From assembly GCA_013297745.1 (NCBI GenBank), contig JAAFIM010000012.1:1-64000 (forward strand): a stretch of 64,000 nucleotides of DNA, read 5' to 3'. A program made the translations under genes and the position numbers. The notes under the pieces are model-generated. The model had not been told where the DNA came from. It ran no database searches and was given only the letters and a program-made list of their open reading frames with translations. How positions within the stretch are numbered: the stretch's first letter is position 1; each line of letters starts with the position of its first letter. This document shows, piece by piece, positions 27,786 through 36,925 of the stretch. This stretch comes from Chitinophagales bacterium (lineage in GTDB: Bacteria; Bacteroidota; Bacteroidia; Chitinophagales; Saprospiraceae).

Positions 27786-29498
27786 TTATTTAATCGCTTC
27801 TACCTGCAAATACTGGGATAGTTTGTACCCCTCCAGTCGGTTGCGATAATAATACAACAGGTTCATATCTTCTGTGGTAATATCACCATTTTTATCCTTT
27901 TTCAAGGCTTTTTTGACATGGAAAGTACCCACATTATCCAATCCGTGCTGCACAAGCTGTTCCACTGTACCGAAGCGTACAATTTCTGACAATTGAACCT
28001 GTCCATTATCAGCCATTTCTATCAATTTTTGGCGTAAAATTTGCACATTTTTATAAAAATGTGCCTTGGCTATAACCGCATCAGCAGCAGGCAATCTAAA
28101 TATGCTATAAAAATCCAAGCTAGGATATTGTTTTCTAAACATTTCAAAAGCTATATAAGCGATTAATTGGCTAGAAAGGACTATATTTTCTATATAATAT
28201 CGTTTTACCAATTTGGTAGCAAATCGTTTGGTGTATTCTTCATTGCGCTGGTGGTCTAATTTTAATTCGCCATCAGAGATAAAATAATCGCGTACATCTA
28301 CAGGCTTGCCCTGCGCATCATAACTTTGTCCGTTTTCGTCCACGAAATTTCCGAGTACATCCATAGGACGGCCATAATTTACGACCATTTCTGAAGTAGA
28401 AGACAAAAATTTCCAGACAAATTTAAGCAAATTCCAAGCCCCACCAAAAGCCTTTTTTTCCACCATATACAGCTCTTTGCCCGTTTGTTCCAAAAATTGG
28501 TCGATAAGACTTTTGGCCTCCAGCACGAAGTGATAATTTAACACTAAAGGCACCACAAATATCTTGCGATTTTCTCCCCTTTGATAATGCGCACATTGAG
28601 CATCTATCATCGTACCCAACAAGCCCATTTTTAGTTTGGTTTCCAACTGCCCAGAACGAGAGCGAGTACCTCCAGGAAAAAACAAACTATGCACACCCCG
28701 TTCGATAGAAAGTTGAGAAAATGACTTGAGTATTTCCAAATAAACGTGATTTTTTTTCCGTCTATCCAAAGCATAAGCACCCAAACGATTGAACAAATAC
28801 CCCAAAATAGCCGTGTTGTATAAATTTAGCCCAGCACCATAAGAAAAAGCGGGCAAGCCTATCCTATCCGCCGACCAACCTATCAACAGCGAATCCAAGT
28901 TGCTAAAATGGGTAGGAACCAATACTATCGTGCCCTCTTCTGATAGTTTTCTCACCGTTTGTATATGCCCCACAATTTGCAACTTTTTGGTCAAATTGCG
29001 TTGTCCGCCCAACAGCCTAAACATAAGACTACCATTAGCCGCGTTGAGTATCAAATCAAAAGCTACAGGCAACACCCGCCGCGCCAACCGATAAGTAGCA
29101 GGTTGAAAATTACTCATCATTTCGCGCAAATAACGCCACAAAATACGATTTAATTGCTCTTTATAAATAGCTTCACTTTCTTCCGTGTTGGGATTATTGG
29201 CTTGGCGGATAAGGGTTTCTTTGATATCAGACCAAAAATCCATCTCATCTGGCGGGTCTACTTTCCAAGGCGTTTCTATCAAACGGGTGCGTTCTGCGTA
29301 CAGAATACGCGCCAATTGTTCGCGCAAGCTACCTTCTCGCTTATTGGACAGAATCCGCTCTAAAGCAAACTCAAAAACTTGCTGCATAAACTCCTCTTTT
29401 TCAACGCTCAATGTATTGATAGCCCAATCTTTTATTTCGGGCACTACATAAGGGAAAGGGTAAGTTTTTTGCTCATCAGGGGGATTTTTTCCGTTCAT
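27786..29498 (-). CDS. PlsB-like glycerol-3-phosphate / lysophospholipid acyltransferase
   Basis: The 570-residue protein contains the PlsC/PlsB acyltransferase domain at about residues 175-400. The catalytic HX4D motif is HFSNLD (197-202), and block III is FPGGTRSRSG (274-283). The ~170 residues before and ~170 after the domain match the large PlsB-like layout rather than a 250-residue PlsC. It would transfer a fatty acyl group onto glycerol-3-phosphate or a lysophospholipid at the inner membrane. sn-1 and sn-2 specificity cannot be decided from sequence. A divergent prmA lies 198 bp away. Confidence 0.85.
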   Translation of the reverse strand: MNGKNPPDEQKTYPFPYVVPEIKDWAINTLSVEKEEFMQQVFEFALERILSNKREGSLREQLARILYAERTRLIETPWKVDPPDEMDFWSDIKETLIRQANNPNTEESEAIYKEQLNRILWRYLREMMSNFQPATYRLARRVLPVAFDLILNAANGSLMFRLLGGQRNLTKKLQIVGHIQTVRKLSEEGTIVLVPTHFSNLDSLLIGWSADRIGLPAFSYGAGLNLYNTAILGYLFNRLGAYALDRRKKNHVYLEILKSFSQLSIERGVHSLFFPGGTRSRSGQLETKLKMGLLGTMIDAQCAHYQRGENRKIFVVPLVLNYHFVLEAKSLIDQFLEQTGKELYMVEKKAFGGAWNLLKFVWKFLSSTSEMVVNYGRPMDVLGNFVDENGQSYDAQGKPVDVRDYFISDGELKLDHQRNEEYTKRFATKLVKRYYIENIVLSSQLIAYIAFEMFRKQYPSLDFYSIFRLPAADAVIAKAHFYKNVQILRQKLIEMADNGQVQLSEIVRFGTVEQLVQHGLDNVGTFHVKKALKKDKNGDITTEDMNLLYYYRNRLEGYKLSQYLQVEAIK

Positions 29499-29526
29499 AA
29501 TACGCTCTATATTTAGAAAAACGGGG

Positions 29527-29555
29527 CAAAATTAGCTTTTTTATTGAATAGCCAA
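29527..29555 (-). promoter_or_regulatory. Promoter of the PlsB-like operon
   Basis: TAATTTTG on the minus strand (29534 to 29527) matches TAnnTTTG, with TTG at 29555-29553 placed 18 bases upstream. It lies 29 bases before the start codon. Confidence 0.5.
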
Positions 29556-29629
29556 GTTGATTTTTATTTTTTTTCAATATTTTTTTATCCACAGCTTAGC
29601 ATTTTTAAAGATAAGATATAGTTTTTTGC

Positions 29630-29637
29630 TATATTTG
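29630..29637 (+). promoter_or_regulatory. -7 promoter element of prmA
   Basis: TATATTTG followed by CGCC, 60 bases before the start codon 29697. No clear -33 box. Confidence 0.5.
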
Positions 29638-29696
29638 CGCCACTTTTCATCCATTTCAACCCAATTCATTATCTATTTTTCAATTTAAAAAAGAAT

Positions 29697-30533
29697 ATGT
29701 ACACAAAATTAGATTTTAGCTGCCTTCAGCCCGAAATGTCTAGTGTTTTGATAGAATTATTATCTACGCGACCCGAATTTGTAGGATTTGAAGAGTTGGA
29801 AAATGGGCAAATAAGCAGCCATATAGCAGCAGAAGATTTTAGCCCAACTTTGGAGCAGTTTATCAACGAACAACAACAATGGTTGGATTTTAGCTGGCAA
29901 CACAGTTCAGTAGCAGCCCAAAACTGGAACGCGGTTTGGGAGTCCAACTATGACCCCGTAGAAGTAAGCAATTTTTGCCGCATTTATGCCCACTTTCACC
30001 CCATTAAAAGCGGTTTTACCCACGAAATTTTGATTACCCCCAAAATGTCTTTTGGCACAGGACACCATTCTACCACTTATTCGGTTATAGAACTAATGGA
30101 AGGGGTTGATTTTGCCCAAACCAGCGTATTGGATTATGGTTCTGGTACGGGTATATTAGCCATTTTGGCGGCAAAAATGGGCGCGGCGGAAATAGTAGCC
30201 GTAGATATTGAAGATTGGGCTTATCACAACTGCATAGAAAACGCAGAAATGAACAATTGTAGCCATATCAAAACCCTGCAAGGGGATATTTTTGCTGTTG
30301 ATAACCGAAAATTTGAACGGATTGTAGCCAATATCAACCGCAATGTGCTATTGGACACCTTGTCCGAAATTAACGCCCGACTTAGCCCGCAAGGAATACT
30401 GATTTTATCTGGGTTTTATATGCTCAAAGATGCGGAAATGCTTATATCCAAAGCCGCCGAATTTGGTTTGATTTGTACCCAACAGCGCCAAAAAGAAGGT
30501 TGGGCTGCGCTTTTGTTTGAAAGAAAAGATTAA
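29697..30533 (+). CDS. prmA: Ribosomal protein L11 methyltransferase
   Basis: The 278-residue protein has an N-terminal alpha/beta substrate-recognition part (about 1-75) and then a class I SAM methyltransferase domain. Motif I is VLDYGSGTGILA (144-155), preceded by the PrmA-specific MSFGTGHHSTT (117-127) and followed by IVAVDIEDWAYHN. The post-motif IVANINRNVL replaces the NPPF typical of other enzymes, as expected for PrmA (NIL/NIN type). It methylates amino groups of ribosomal protein L11. It is a single gene, followed by a repeat element. Confidence 0.93.
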   Translation: MYTKLDFSCLQPEMSSVLIELLSTRPEFVGFEELENGQISSHIAAEDFSPTLEQFINEQQQWLDFSWQHSSVAAQNWNAVWESNYDPVEVSNFCRIYAHFHPIKSGFTHEILITPKMSFGTGHHSTTYSVIELMEGVDFAQTSVLDYGSGTGILAILAAKMGAAEIVAVDIEDWAYHNCIENAEMNNCSHIKTLQGDIFAVDNRKFERIVANINRNVLLDTLSEINARLSPQGILILSGFYMLKDAEMLISKAAEFGLICTQQRQKEGWAALLFERKD

Positions 30534-30579
30534 AATTTATCCCCTTTGGTACAATTTTATTATGATAAACTTCAACTAG

Positions 30580-30781
30580 AAGTTGTTTAGTATTCAAAAA
30601 ACACAAAAAAATAGCTCACGGATTTAACGGATAAAACAGGTTAACACCGATTTTTTTTATAGAACAATTCCAATTTTACGGATTTAAAACGAAAAATAAA
30701 TCCGTGCATATCTGTAAAAACCAAGTTCCGCGTAAGCGCATCCGTCAAATCCGTGAGCTAACCTTAATACTAAACAACTTC
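30580..30781. repeat. Dispersed element with GTTTAGTA inverted termini and ATCCGT palindromes
   Basis: The edges are AGTTGTTTAGTATT on the left and AATACTAAACAACTT on the right. Inside, GCTCACGGATTTAACGGAT (from about 30613) pairs with ATCCGTCAAATCCGTGAGC (from about 30741) with one mismatch, and further ATCCGTG / CACGGAT words lie between. It fills the ~300-bp gap between prmA and the giant exported protein. Confidence 0.8.
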
Positions 30782-30833
30782 CTATTTAAAATCCACCATT
30801 TATAGACATTTTTAAAGCAAATTATAAGCGCAA

Positions 30834-33800
30834 ATGAAACAAATCCTATCATTACTAATTGCTGTTTTTACCCCTATATGGGTAGGATTGGCAGCACAAG
30901 TGGATATGGCTCCCTTACCAGAGCAGCCACCAAAACTATATGAAGAAATTAGCACCATTCTGAGCTATCAAAACCAGCAAGAATCGCTAGAAATTTTGGA
31001 ATTATTCAAAAAAAATGTCAAAGAAAGGCGGGTTACAGACCAACACAACGCAGGGCTGGTAAAATTGGGGAATGAAATGATAGCCCGCAAGATGAAAAGA
31101 TATAGTTTTTTCAAATACATCATAGCCACAATCAACGGTTTTGCAGCAGACGATGAAAAAACCAATAAGTATTTTGACACTTGGGTGGATATTTCTATAC
31201 GCTTGTTGGCTGACCAACCTGAAGGCAAAACAGCAGCCTACGAAAATTATCTAAAATTTGCCACCTATTTTTGGATAGAAGGCAATGTGTACCAAAGTAG
31301 TTTTAATGGTGGTGGTCACAGTTGGAAAGCGATTTCCAAAGACTTTGTGATGAAATACAATAATCAAGAATTAGCCATTCGTTACGAAAATACAGATTTA
31401 TATGGCTTTAATAAATCCGACTCGGTAATTATTGAAAATGTGCGAGGAACTTATTATCCCTTAGCAGAAAATTTTAATATCGAACGCGCAAGAGCCAACT
31501 GGAATCAAGACGGCGCAATGGACGCTTATGCGGATTTGAAAAATTTCAACATTTCTACCCGCAACACAGAAGTAAAATGTGAAAATGCCGTACTGACCTA
31601 CCCTTCTGTGTTTAAAAAACAAATTGAGGGTAAGTTCAACGACCGCATCACCAAGCGCAAAACAACGGGAATGAGCTATCCCCAATTTGAGTCCAAAAGC
31701 CGCGATATTCAATTAGAGGATATAGGTGAAGGGGTCAATTATGTGGGGGGATTTTTTCTAAAAGGTGCATTAGTGCGCGGTTATGGCGATGCTGAGGGTA
31801 AATCTACCATCTATATTAATGATAGAACCAATAAGCGGATTATAAAAGCTATAGCTTCGGATTTTGACATCACAAAAGGCGAAAAAGTTATATCAGACGA
31901 CGCTGAAGTTTCTGTCTATATGACCACCCAAAAAGGCTTAGATTCTATATATCACCCCAATATACGCATTACCTACAATATCAAAACCCGTGAAGTAGAA
32001 CTTACTAGAGGAGCTAATCAAGCCTCTCGCGTACCTTTTACCAACTCTTACCTACAAGGCGAGATGAATACGGCTATTATACGCTGGAAAATAGACAGTA
32101 CAAATATGCGTATAGGCAATGATGCAGAAGACGTGAGTTTTGACTCAGAGGCGTTTTTCAACCCCATTTTGTACGAAAGATACCAGCCCCATACAGGGTA
32201 TAACTACATCAACTTGTTCAGCTCTTATTCTGATAAATTGGCTCAATACAAACAAGAGACTTTAGATAAAAAATGCACTACCAGTCAGCAAAATGCGCAA
32301 ACAAATGTTGATAATAGCTTTTGCCAATTTTATCCCGAAGAGTGTACAAATGACCCCGAAACTGGTAAATTAGTGCCTAAAGCTCGTCTAGAAGAGCCGC
32401 AAGTAGACCCCAATGCTAGCAAAAACGATGTGAACGACATCAATAATCTAAACCCGTTAGATATTCATGGCAATGTGTTGGCGCGCCTGCTTGACAAGCG
32501 AATAGAGGGCAAAACCTTTATGACTCCTTGCGAAATACAGAAAAAGCGAGAAGAATTTCAGGAAAAACTAGGACCTAATTATACAAAAACCCCTAATTAT
32601 AAAAATTTTATAAAAACAGTGGTTGATGTCACTTTAGTAGAATTGATTACCACCAAACCCGCCCCCAGCCACGATATTAGCAACACCTTGCGCTTATATT
32701 TGGATATGGTAGCCGACGGTTTTGTGGTGTATAATGCAGCCGATACTATAGTGTCTTTACGCCCAAAAATGTCCCATTATCACAAATCTACCAACACCAA
32801 GAACAAAGACAACCACGACTACGACAATATGCGGATAAAATCCATCCGCGGCGACCAACAAAAGTCGCCCCAAAACGCAACTATGGATATGACCACAGGC
32901 AATATAGATGTGGGTAAAGTGCAAAAGTTTATATTAAGCGAATCCAAAAATGTTTACGCCCAATTGGATGCAGGCGGCAATAGTGTAACGCTCAAAGAAG
33001 GGCGAGATATGGATTTTGCTGGGGATGTTTATGCGGGATTTTTCCAATTTGCAGGGCGAGGCTTTCACTTCAATTATCGCGACTTTTTGATAGATATGGA
33101 TAGCATAGACGCTATTTTTATCCGCGTGTACAAACGTTTTCGCTTTGACGAAATCTACGACGAAAGTGAGATTAAACCTGAAGAAAAATACAGGTTTACC
33201 AACCTTCGTTATTACGACTTAGAAGATGATGGCACCAAAAAATACTCCCAAGAGAAAATAATGCTCAATAACCACATAGCCAACACTTCAGGGCAGCTCA
33301 AAATAGATGTATCCAATAATAAATCAGGCAGGGGAAAAAGCCGCTCCGACTTACCCGACTTTGACTGTGGGGGCAAACCAGGCGGATTTGTATACTATAA
33401 TGGCAGACAAAACTTACAAGGTGAGAATGTATACCCCAAAGAAACTTTTTATTACGAACTAAAGCCGTTTGTAAAAGACTCTTTAAACGACTTTTTGCCT
33501 GAAAAATGGAAATTGGATGGACGTTTCGTTTCTGCGGATATTTTACCCGAAGTCAAAGAACCATTAAGAATAATGTTTCACGATTTATCTTTGGGATTTG
33601 AAATGTCTACCCCCAAAAAAGGCTTCAATATCTATTTGCGCGACGACAAAGACAAAGGTAAAGGCGATTTTACTGGAGTTTTTGGGGTTTCCAACGAAGG
33701 GCTACTTGGCAAAGGAAACATCAATTATTTGGGCGCTCAAATCGAGTCTGATTATATAGTATTTTTACCCGAACGCTTTAGGGCAGAGAATGTGGACAGC

Positions 33801-35885
33801 TTTAATCTAGAAAAATCAACCAAGGACGGGGTAGAATTTCCCAAAGTAGCGGGTACAGATGTGGAAATAGATTGGGCTCCTTATAGCGATAGTATGTATA
33901 TCAGTTCAAATGTTACGGATGGTATTCCTTTCAAAATGTTTGATAGTGGCGAATATACCCTAGATGGGGGCTTAATTTTAACCCCAGAAGGTTTATTGGG
34001 GCGGGGTACTTTTGATTGGGAAGAAGGTACTTTAACCTCTAACCCAGGAGGCGACTTTGTATTTGGCTCCAATTCGGTAAAATCAGCTTCTACTGCTGCA
34101 ATTATCAAATCTACAGGCTTGCAGCAATTTGCTTTTCAAAACGATAACGTAGAAGCCAATGTAGACTTCACCGCGCGTATAGGCGATTTTATATCCAACG
34201 AAAAAGACCTTTCAACCGACCTCCCTTACAATAATTATAAAACCTCGCTTGACCGTTTCCACTGGGAAATGGACAACAAGAAAATTTTGATAGAGTCAAC
34301 CCAAGGTAAAGCTGGATTTTTCTTATCTACAGAACAAACTCAAGATTCTTTGTTCTTTTTGGGCGAAAAAGCAGATTATGACCTCAACACGGGGCTTTTG
34401 CGTATTGACGGGGTGGATTATATCCGTGTAGCGGACGCATTCATTTATCCAAAAGATAGACACGTAGAGATAGAAGAAAGAGCACACATGCGCACGCTTA
34501 CAGATTCCAAAGTGGTAGCCGATACTTCCAACCAAAACCACGTTATACAGCGCGCGGTCATCAACATACTTTCTCGCCGCGAATACAACGCCGACGGTTA
34601 TCTAGAGTTTAATGTGGAAGGGCACAAAAATCAAGAAATAAAATTTGACAACGTCCGAGTAGAACAAGACCCAGCCAATCCAAGCAGTTTCGTTACCAAA
34701 GGTAGCGGTTCGGTAGCAGATTCCGCCAATTTTTATCTGGATAAAAAAACCCGATTTAGAGGCGATGTAGCCCTAAGTGCGGATTCCAAAGACTTGATAT
34801 TTAAAGGTTACTCCAAACTGACTTCTAGCGCCTTGGCTAGGCAAGAATGGTTTGCTATTGATTCCCGCATAGATAAAAAAGATGTAGCCATTTCCTATAA
34901 TGAACCTCAAAATCCAGAAGGGGTAACTTTGTACACAGGGATTTATTTAAGTCAAGATTCAGGCAGCTTGTACCCTGCTATTATGGCGCCCAAAGGGAGT
35001 ATGTCAGACCGAAGTGTGTTTTCGGCTACAGGTGTATTGCATTATGATGTAAAAGAAGATGCTTATATGTTTGGTGACAGTGCCAAAGTTATGGGAGATA
35101 GTGCTGTAGTGGGCAAAAAAATGGTTGTGTATGAAAAAAATAGCAAAGTAACCGCAGAAGGCAAATTTGATTTCCAACAGGGCTTTATCAAACAAGGTTA
35201 TCCATTTATTGGGGTAAGCACGGTGGGAGATTTTAGCTTCTTTTTGAATAAAAAATCTGAATATAGATTTGATATGGCTATGAATATAGAATTTCCTTTG
35301 CCCAAATCGGTGATAGACTTTGTCAATTCAGAACTCAACTCTGCCCCTGATGTGATAGACCCCATTTTATACGCCAGTGTAAGCAACGCCAAACTTCCCC
35401 GTAATTTGTTAGAAATTTTAAATCAACCTAAAAATTTTGATAAAATCTGGGCGCGAGCTGAGGCAGACAACCGCTTAAATTTGCCCGATGATTATGCCCA
35501 CACCTTCTTTTTATCCAAAGTTACTATGGTTTGGTCGGAAAAAACCCAATCATTTATTTCTGATGGTATGATTCAGTTGGCTTCTTTTTCGGGCAAACAC
35601 GTGGGTCAAAATATACAAGGCGGGTTGGAAATTATACCGAATGATGCAAATGGTGATATTTTAAATTTCTATTTCAACGCTCCCAATGGCGAATGGTTAT
35701 TTTTCACCTACAATAAAGGCGTTTTGCGCGCTTGCGCTTCCAAAAGCGATTTGACAACTATCATCACCACGCTAAAGAAAAAAGATAAAAAGCTAAAAAC
35801 TTCCAATGGCGAAATGTTGGAAATAGATATTAGCAACGCTGGTGAATATGGCGCGGTCAAAAATCGGATTAGTAATGGTCGATAG
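30834..35885 (+). CDS. Very large exported protein of unknown function (1683 residues)
   Basis: The N-terminus MKQILSLLIAVFTPIWVGLAAQ is a signal peptide. About residues 30-150 are helical; from ~150 to the end the protein is strand-rich with many short charged turns, and a cluster around 500-560 is low-complexity and Cys-containing (NSFCQFYPEECTN). Recurring phrases of the form KGxFxWxxG/TFDWEEGTL and ADSANFYLDKKTRFRGDV recall OstA/LptA- or AsmA-like repeating beta structures, but I could not assign a family. No T9SS sorting domain is visible at the end (GEYGAVKNRISNGR), so periplasmic or outer-membrane-associated location is more likely. It has its own terminator. Conservation across Bacteroidota is suspected, not shown. 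Confidence 0.7.
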   Translation: MKQILSLLIAVFTPIWVGLAAQVDMAPLPEQPPKLYEEISTILSYQNQQESLEILELFKKNVKERRVTDQHNAGLVKLGNEMIARKMKRYSFFKYIIATINGFAADDEKTNKYFDTWVDISIRLLADQPEGKTAAYENYLKFATYFWIEGNVYQSSFNGGGHSWKAISKDFVMKYNNQELAIRYENTDLYGFNKSDSVIIENVRGTYYPLAENFNIERARANWNQDGAMDAYADLKNFNISTRNTEVKCENAVLTYPSVFKKQIEGKFNDRITKRKTTGMSYPQFESKSRDIQLEDIGEGVNYVGGFFLKGALVRGYGDAEGKSTIYINDRTNKRIIKAIASDFDITKGEKVISDDAEVSVYMTTQKGLDSIYHPNIRITYNIKTREVELTRGANQASRVPFTNSYLQGEMNTAIIRWKIDSTNMRIGNDAEDVSFDSEAFFNPILYERYQPHTGYNYINLFSSYSDKLAQYKQETLDKKCTTSQQNAQTNVDNSFCQFYPEECTNDPETGKLVPKARLEEPQVDPNASKNDVNDINNLNPLDIHGNVLARLLDKRIEGKTFMTPCEIQKKREEFQEKLGPNYTKTPNYKNFIKTVVDVTLVELITTKPAPSHDISNTLRLYLDMVADGFVVYNAADTIVSLRPKMSHYHKSTNTKNKDNHDYDNMRIKSIRGDQQKSPQNATMDMTTGNIDVGKVQKFILSESKNVYAQLDAGGNSVTLKEGRDMDFAGDVYAGFFQFAGRGFHFNYRDFLIDMDSIDAIFIRVYKRFRFDEIYDESEIKPEEKYRFTNLRYYDLEDDGTKKYSQEKIMLNNHIANTSGQLKIDVSNNKSGRGKSRSDLPDFDCGGKPGGFVYYNGRQNLQGENVYPKETFYYELKPFVKDSLNDFLPEKWKLDGRFVSADILPEVKEPLRIMFHDLSLGFEMSTPKKGFNIYLRDDKDKGKGDFTGVFGVSNEGLLGKGNINYLGAQIESDYIVFLPERFRAENVDSFNLEKSTKDGVEFPKVAGTDVEIDWAPYSDSMYISSNVTDGIPFKMFDSGEYTLDGGLILTPEGLLGRGTFDWEEGTLTSNPGGDFVFGSNSVKSASTAAIIKSTGLQQFAFQNDNVEANVDFTARIGDFISNEKDLSTDLPYNNYKTSLDRFHWEMDNKKILIESTQGKAGFFLSTEQTQDSLFFLGEKADYDLNTGLLRIDGVDYIRVADAFIYPKDRHVEIEERAHMRTLTDSKVVADTSNQNHVIQRAVINILSRREYNADGYLEFNVEGHKNQEIKFDNVRVEQDPANPSSFVTKGSGSVADSANFYLDKKTRFRGDVALSADSKDLIFKGYSKLTSSALARQEWFAIDSRIDKKDVAISYNEPQNPEGVTLYTGIYLSQDSGSLYPAIMAPKGSMSDRSVFSATGVLHYDVKEDAYMFGDSAKVMGDSAVVGKKMVVYEKNSKVTAEGKFDFQQGFIKQGYPFIGVSTVGDFSFFLNKKSEYRFDMAMNIEFPLPKSVIDFVNSELNSAPDVIDPILYASVSNAKLPRNLLEILNQPKNFDKIWARAEADNRLNLPDDYAHTFFLSKVTMVWSEKTQSFISDGMIQLASFSGKHVGQNIQGGLEIIPNDANGDILNFYFNAPNGEWLFFTYNKGVLRACASKSDLTTIITTLKKKDKKLKTSNGEMLEIDISNAGEYGAVKNRISNGR

Positions 35886-35914
35886 ATAATTGATAAAATT
35901 ATTTTTTATTATCA

Positions 35915-35950
35915 AAATCCTCTTAGCTGGTTGGCTGAGGGGATTTTTTT
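35915..35950 (+). terminator. Terminator of the giant exported protein gene
   Basis: A 12-bp stem AAATCCTCTTAG / CTGAGGGGATTT with two G-U pairs, 8-base loop, then T residues. Confidence 0.8.
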
Positions 35951-35986
35951 GTGTTGAAATTTTTTAGTTGGAGATTTTTTACATTG

Positions 35987-36180
35987 AAGCTGTTTAGTAG
36001 GAGATTTTTTACATTTTCAATTAAGAAAAATAACCATTTACGTATTTTAAGCAACAGACTAAAGTCTGTTGTAATCGTTTTTTGTCCTTCAACGGGTTAA
36101 AACCCGTTGGTATTGATTTATAAAATGCGCGGGAGTTCGCTTCTCGATTCTTCGAAGCAGTCCTGTGCTTACGTTTTCCC
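35987..36180. repeat. Partial dispersed element with CAACAGAC and CAACGGGT palindromes
   Basis: The left edge is GCTGTTTAGTAGGAGA; the GGAGATTTTTTACATT beside it is also present one copy earlier (35970). The palindromes CAACAGACTAAAGTCTGTTG (~36052) and CAACGGGTTAAAACCCGTTG (~36098) are followed by a GCGCGGGAGTTCGCTTCTCG segment. The same order occurs in reverse at 40855-40975 and forward at 52400-52500. No matching right terminus was found. Confidence 0.7.
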
Positions 36181-36185
36181 TCTTT

Positions 36186-36540
36186 CTTATACTAAATTTA
36201 AAAAGTAAGTGTATAACAGCAGCATAAATTATTTAAAATATTGGAGTTACGAGAGTATAGATTTTTTACAATAGCACGGGGTTTTATACCCCGTGCGGTA
36301 AATAAAAAAACCTTATTAGTGTTGGGTTTTACACCCAACACAACAAAAATATATTTCATAAAACTTTATTCTTGCGTGGGGTATAAATCGGTAGAACCGC
36401 GAAGCGAAACCCAACGCTAATAAGATTTTTGCATCGCGTGGGGTATAAATCGGTAGAACCGCGAAGCGAAACCCCACGCTCTCACTTATTTTTATAATCA
36501 TAGCTTTTATTACACACTTACTTTTTAAATTCTGTATTAT
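36186..36540. repeat. Element with a second kind of inverted termini and GTGGGG palindromes
   Basis: The left end (from 36190, ACTAAATTTAAAAAGTAAGT) and the right end (to about 36535, ACTTACTTTTTAAATTCTGT) are inverted copies over about 25 bp. Inside are CACGGGGTTTTATACCCCGTG-like and GTGTTGGGTTTTACACCCAAC-like hairpins. Two further palindromes (36374-36417 and 36436-36479) are split by the same ~20-bp insert as at 26007-26026. 36541-36825 is AT-rich with no feature seen. Confidence 0.7.
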
Positions 36541-36830
36541 TTTTTCTTATCCTATATATTTCTCATAATAAAATTTATTGTAAAACTAAATAGCTAACTG
36601 TATTTAATACTAATTTTTTATAACATTTTTTATATCAACTGTACGATTCAAGTTTTGAAAAAAAGGCAAAAAAACAAAGCAAAACTTGCACAAGCCAAAA
36701 AAAAGCCGTTTATTTGTAAATATAAAGCAAATACAGCGATTTTTAAGCATTTTTGGTTTAAAAAGGGCAATATAAAAATAGCCAATAAGATTATTTTGTA
36801 AAGAAAAAGCCTATTTTTACAGAAAAAAGC

Positions 36831-36838
36831 TAACTTTG
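36831..36838 (+). promoter_or_regulatory. -7 promoter element of the helical-repeat gene
   Basis: TAACTTTG followed by CGGGC, 88 bases before ATG 36926. It overlaps the ATG at 36836, which is therefore unlikely as a start. Confidence 0.5.
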
Positions 36839-36925
36839 CGGGCTAAATTTAAGCCTATTTTACACGATTTTCTTTTCAACTGTACGATTCAAACCATTAT
36901 TTCAAACCCAAAAACTTGCAGCTAT

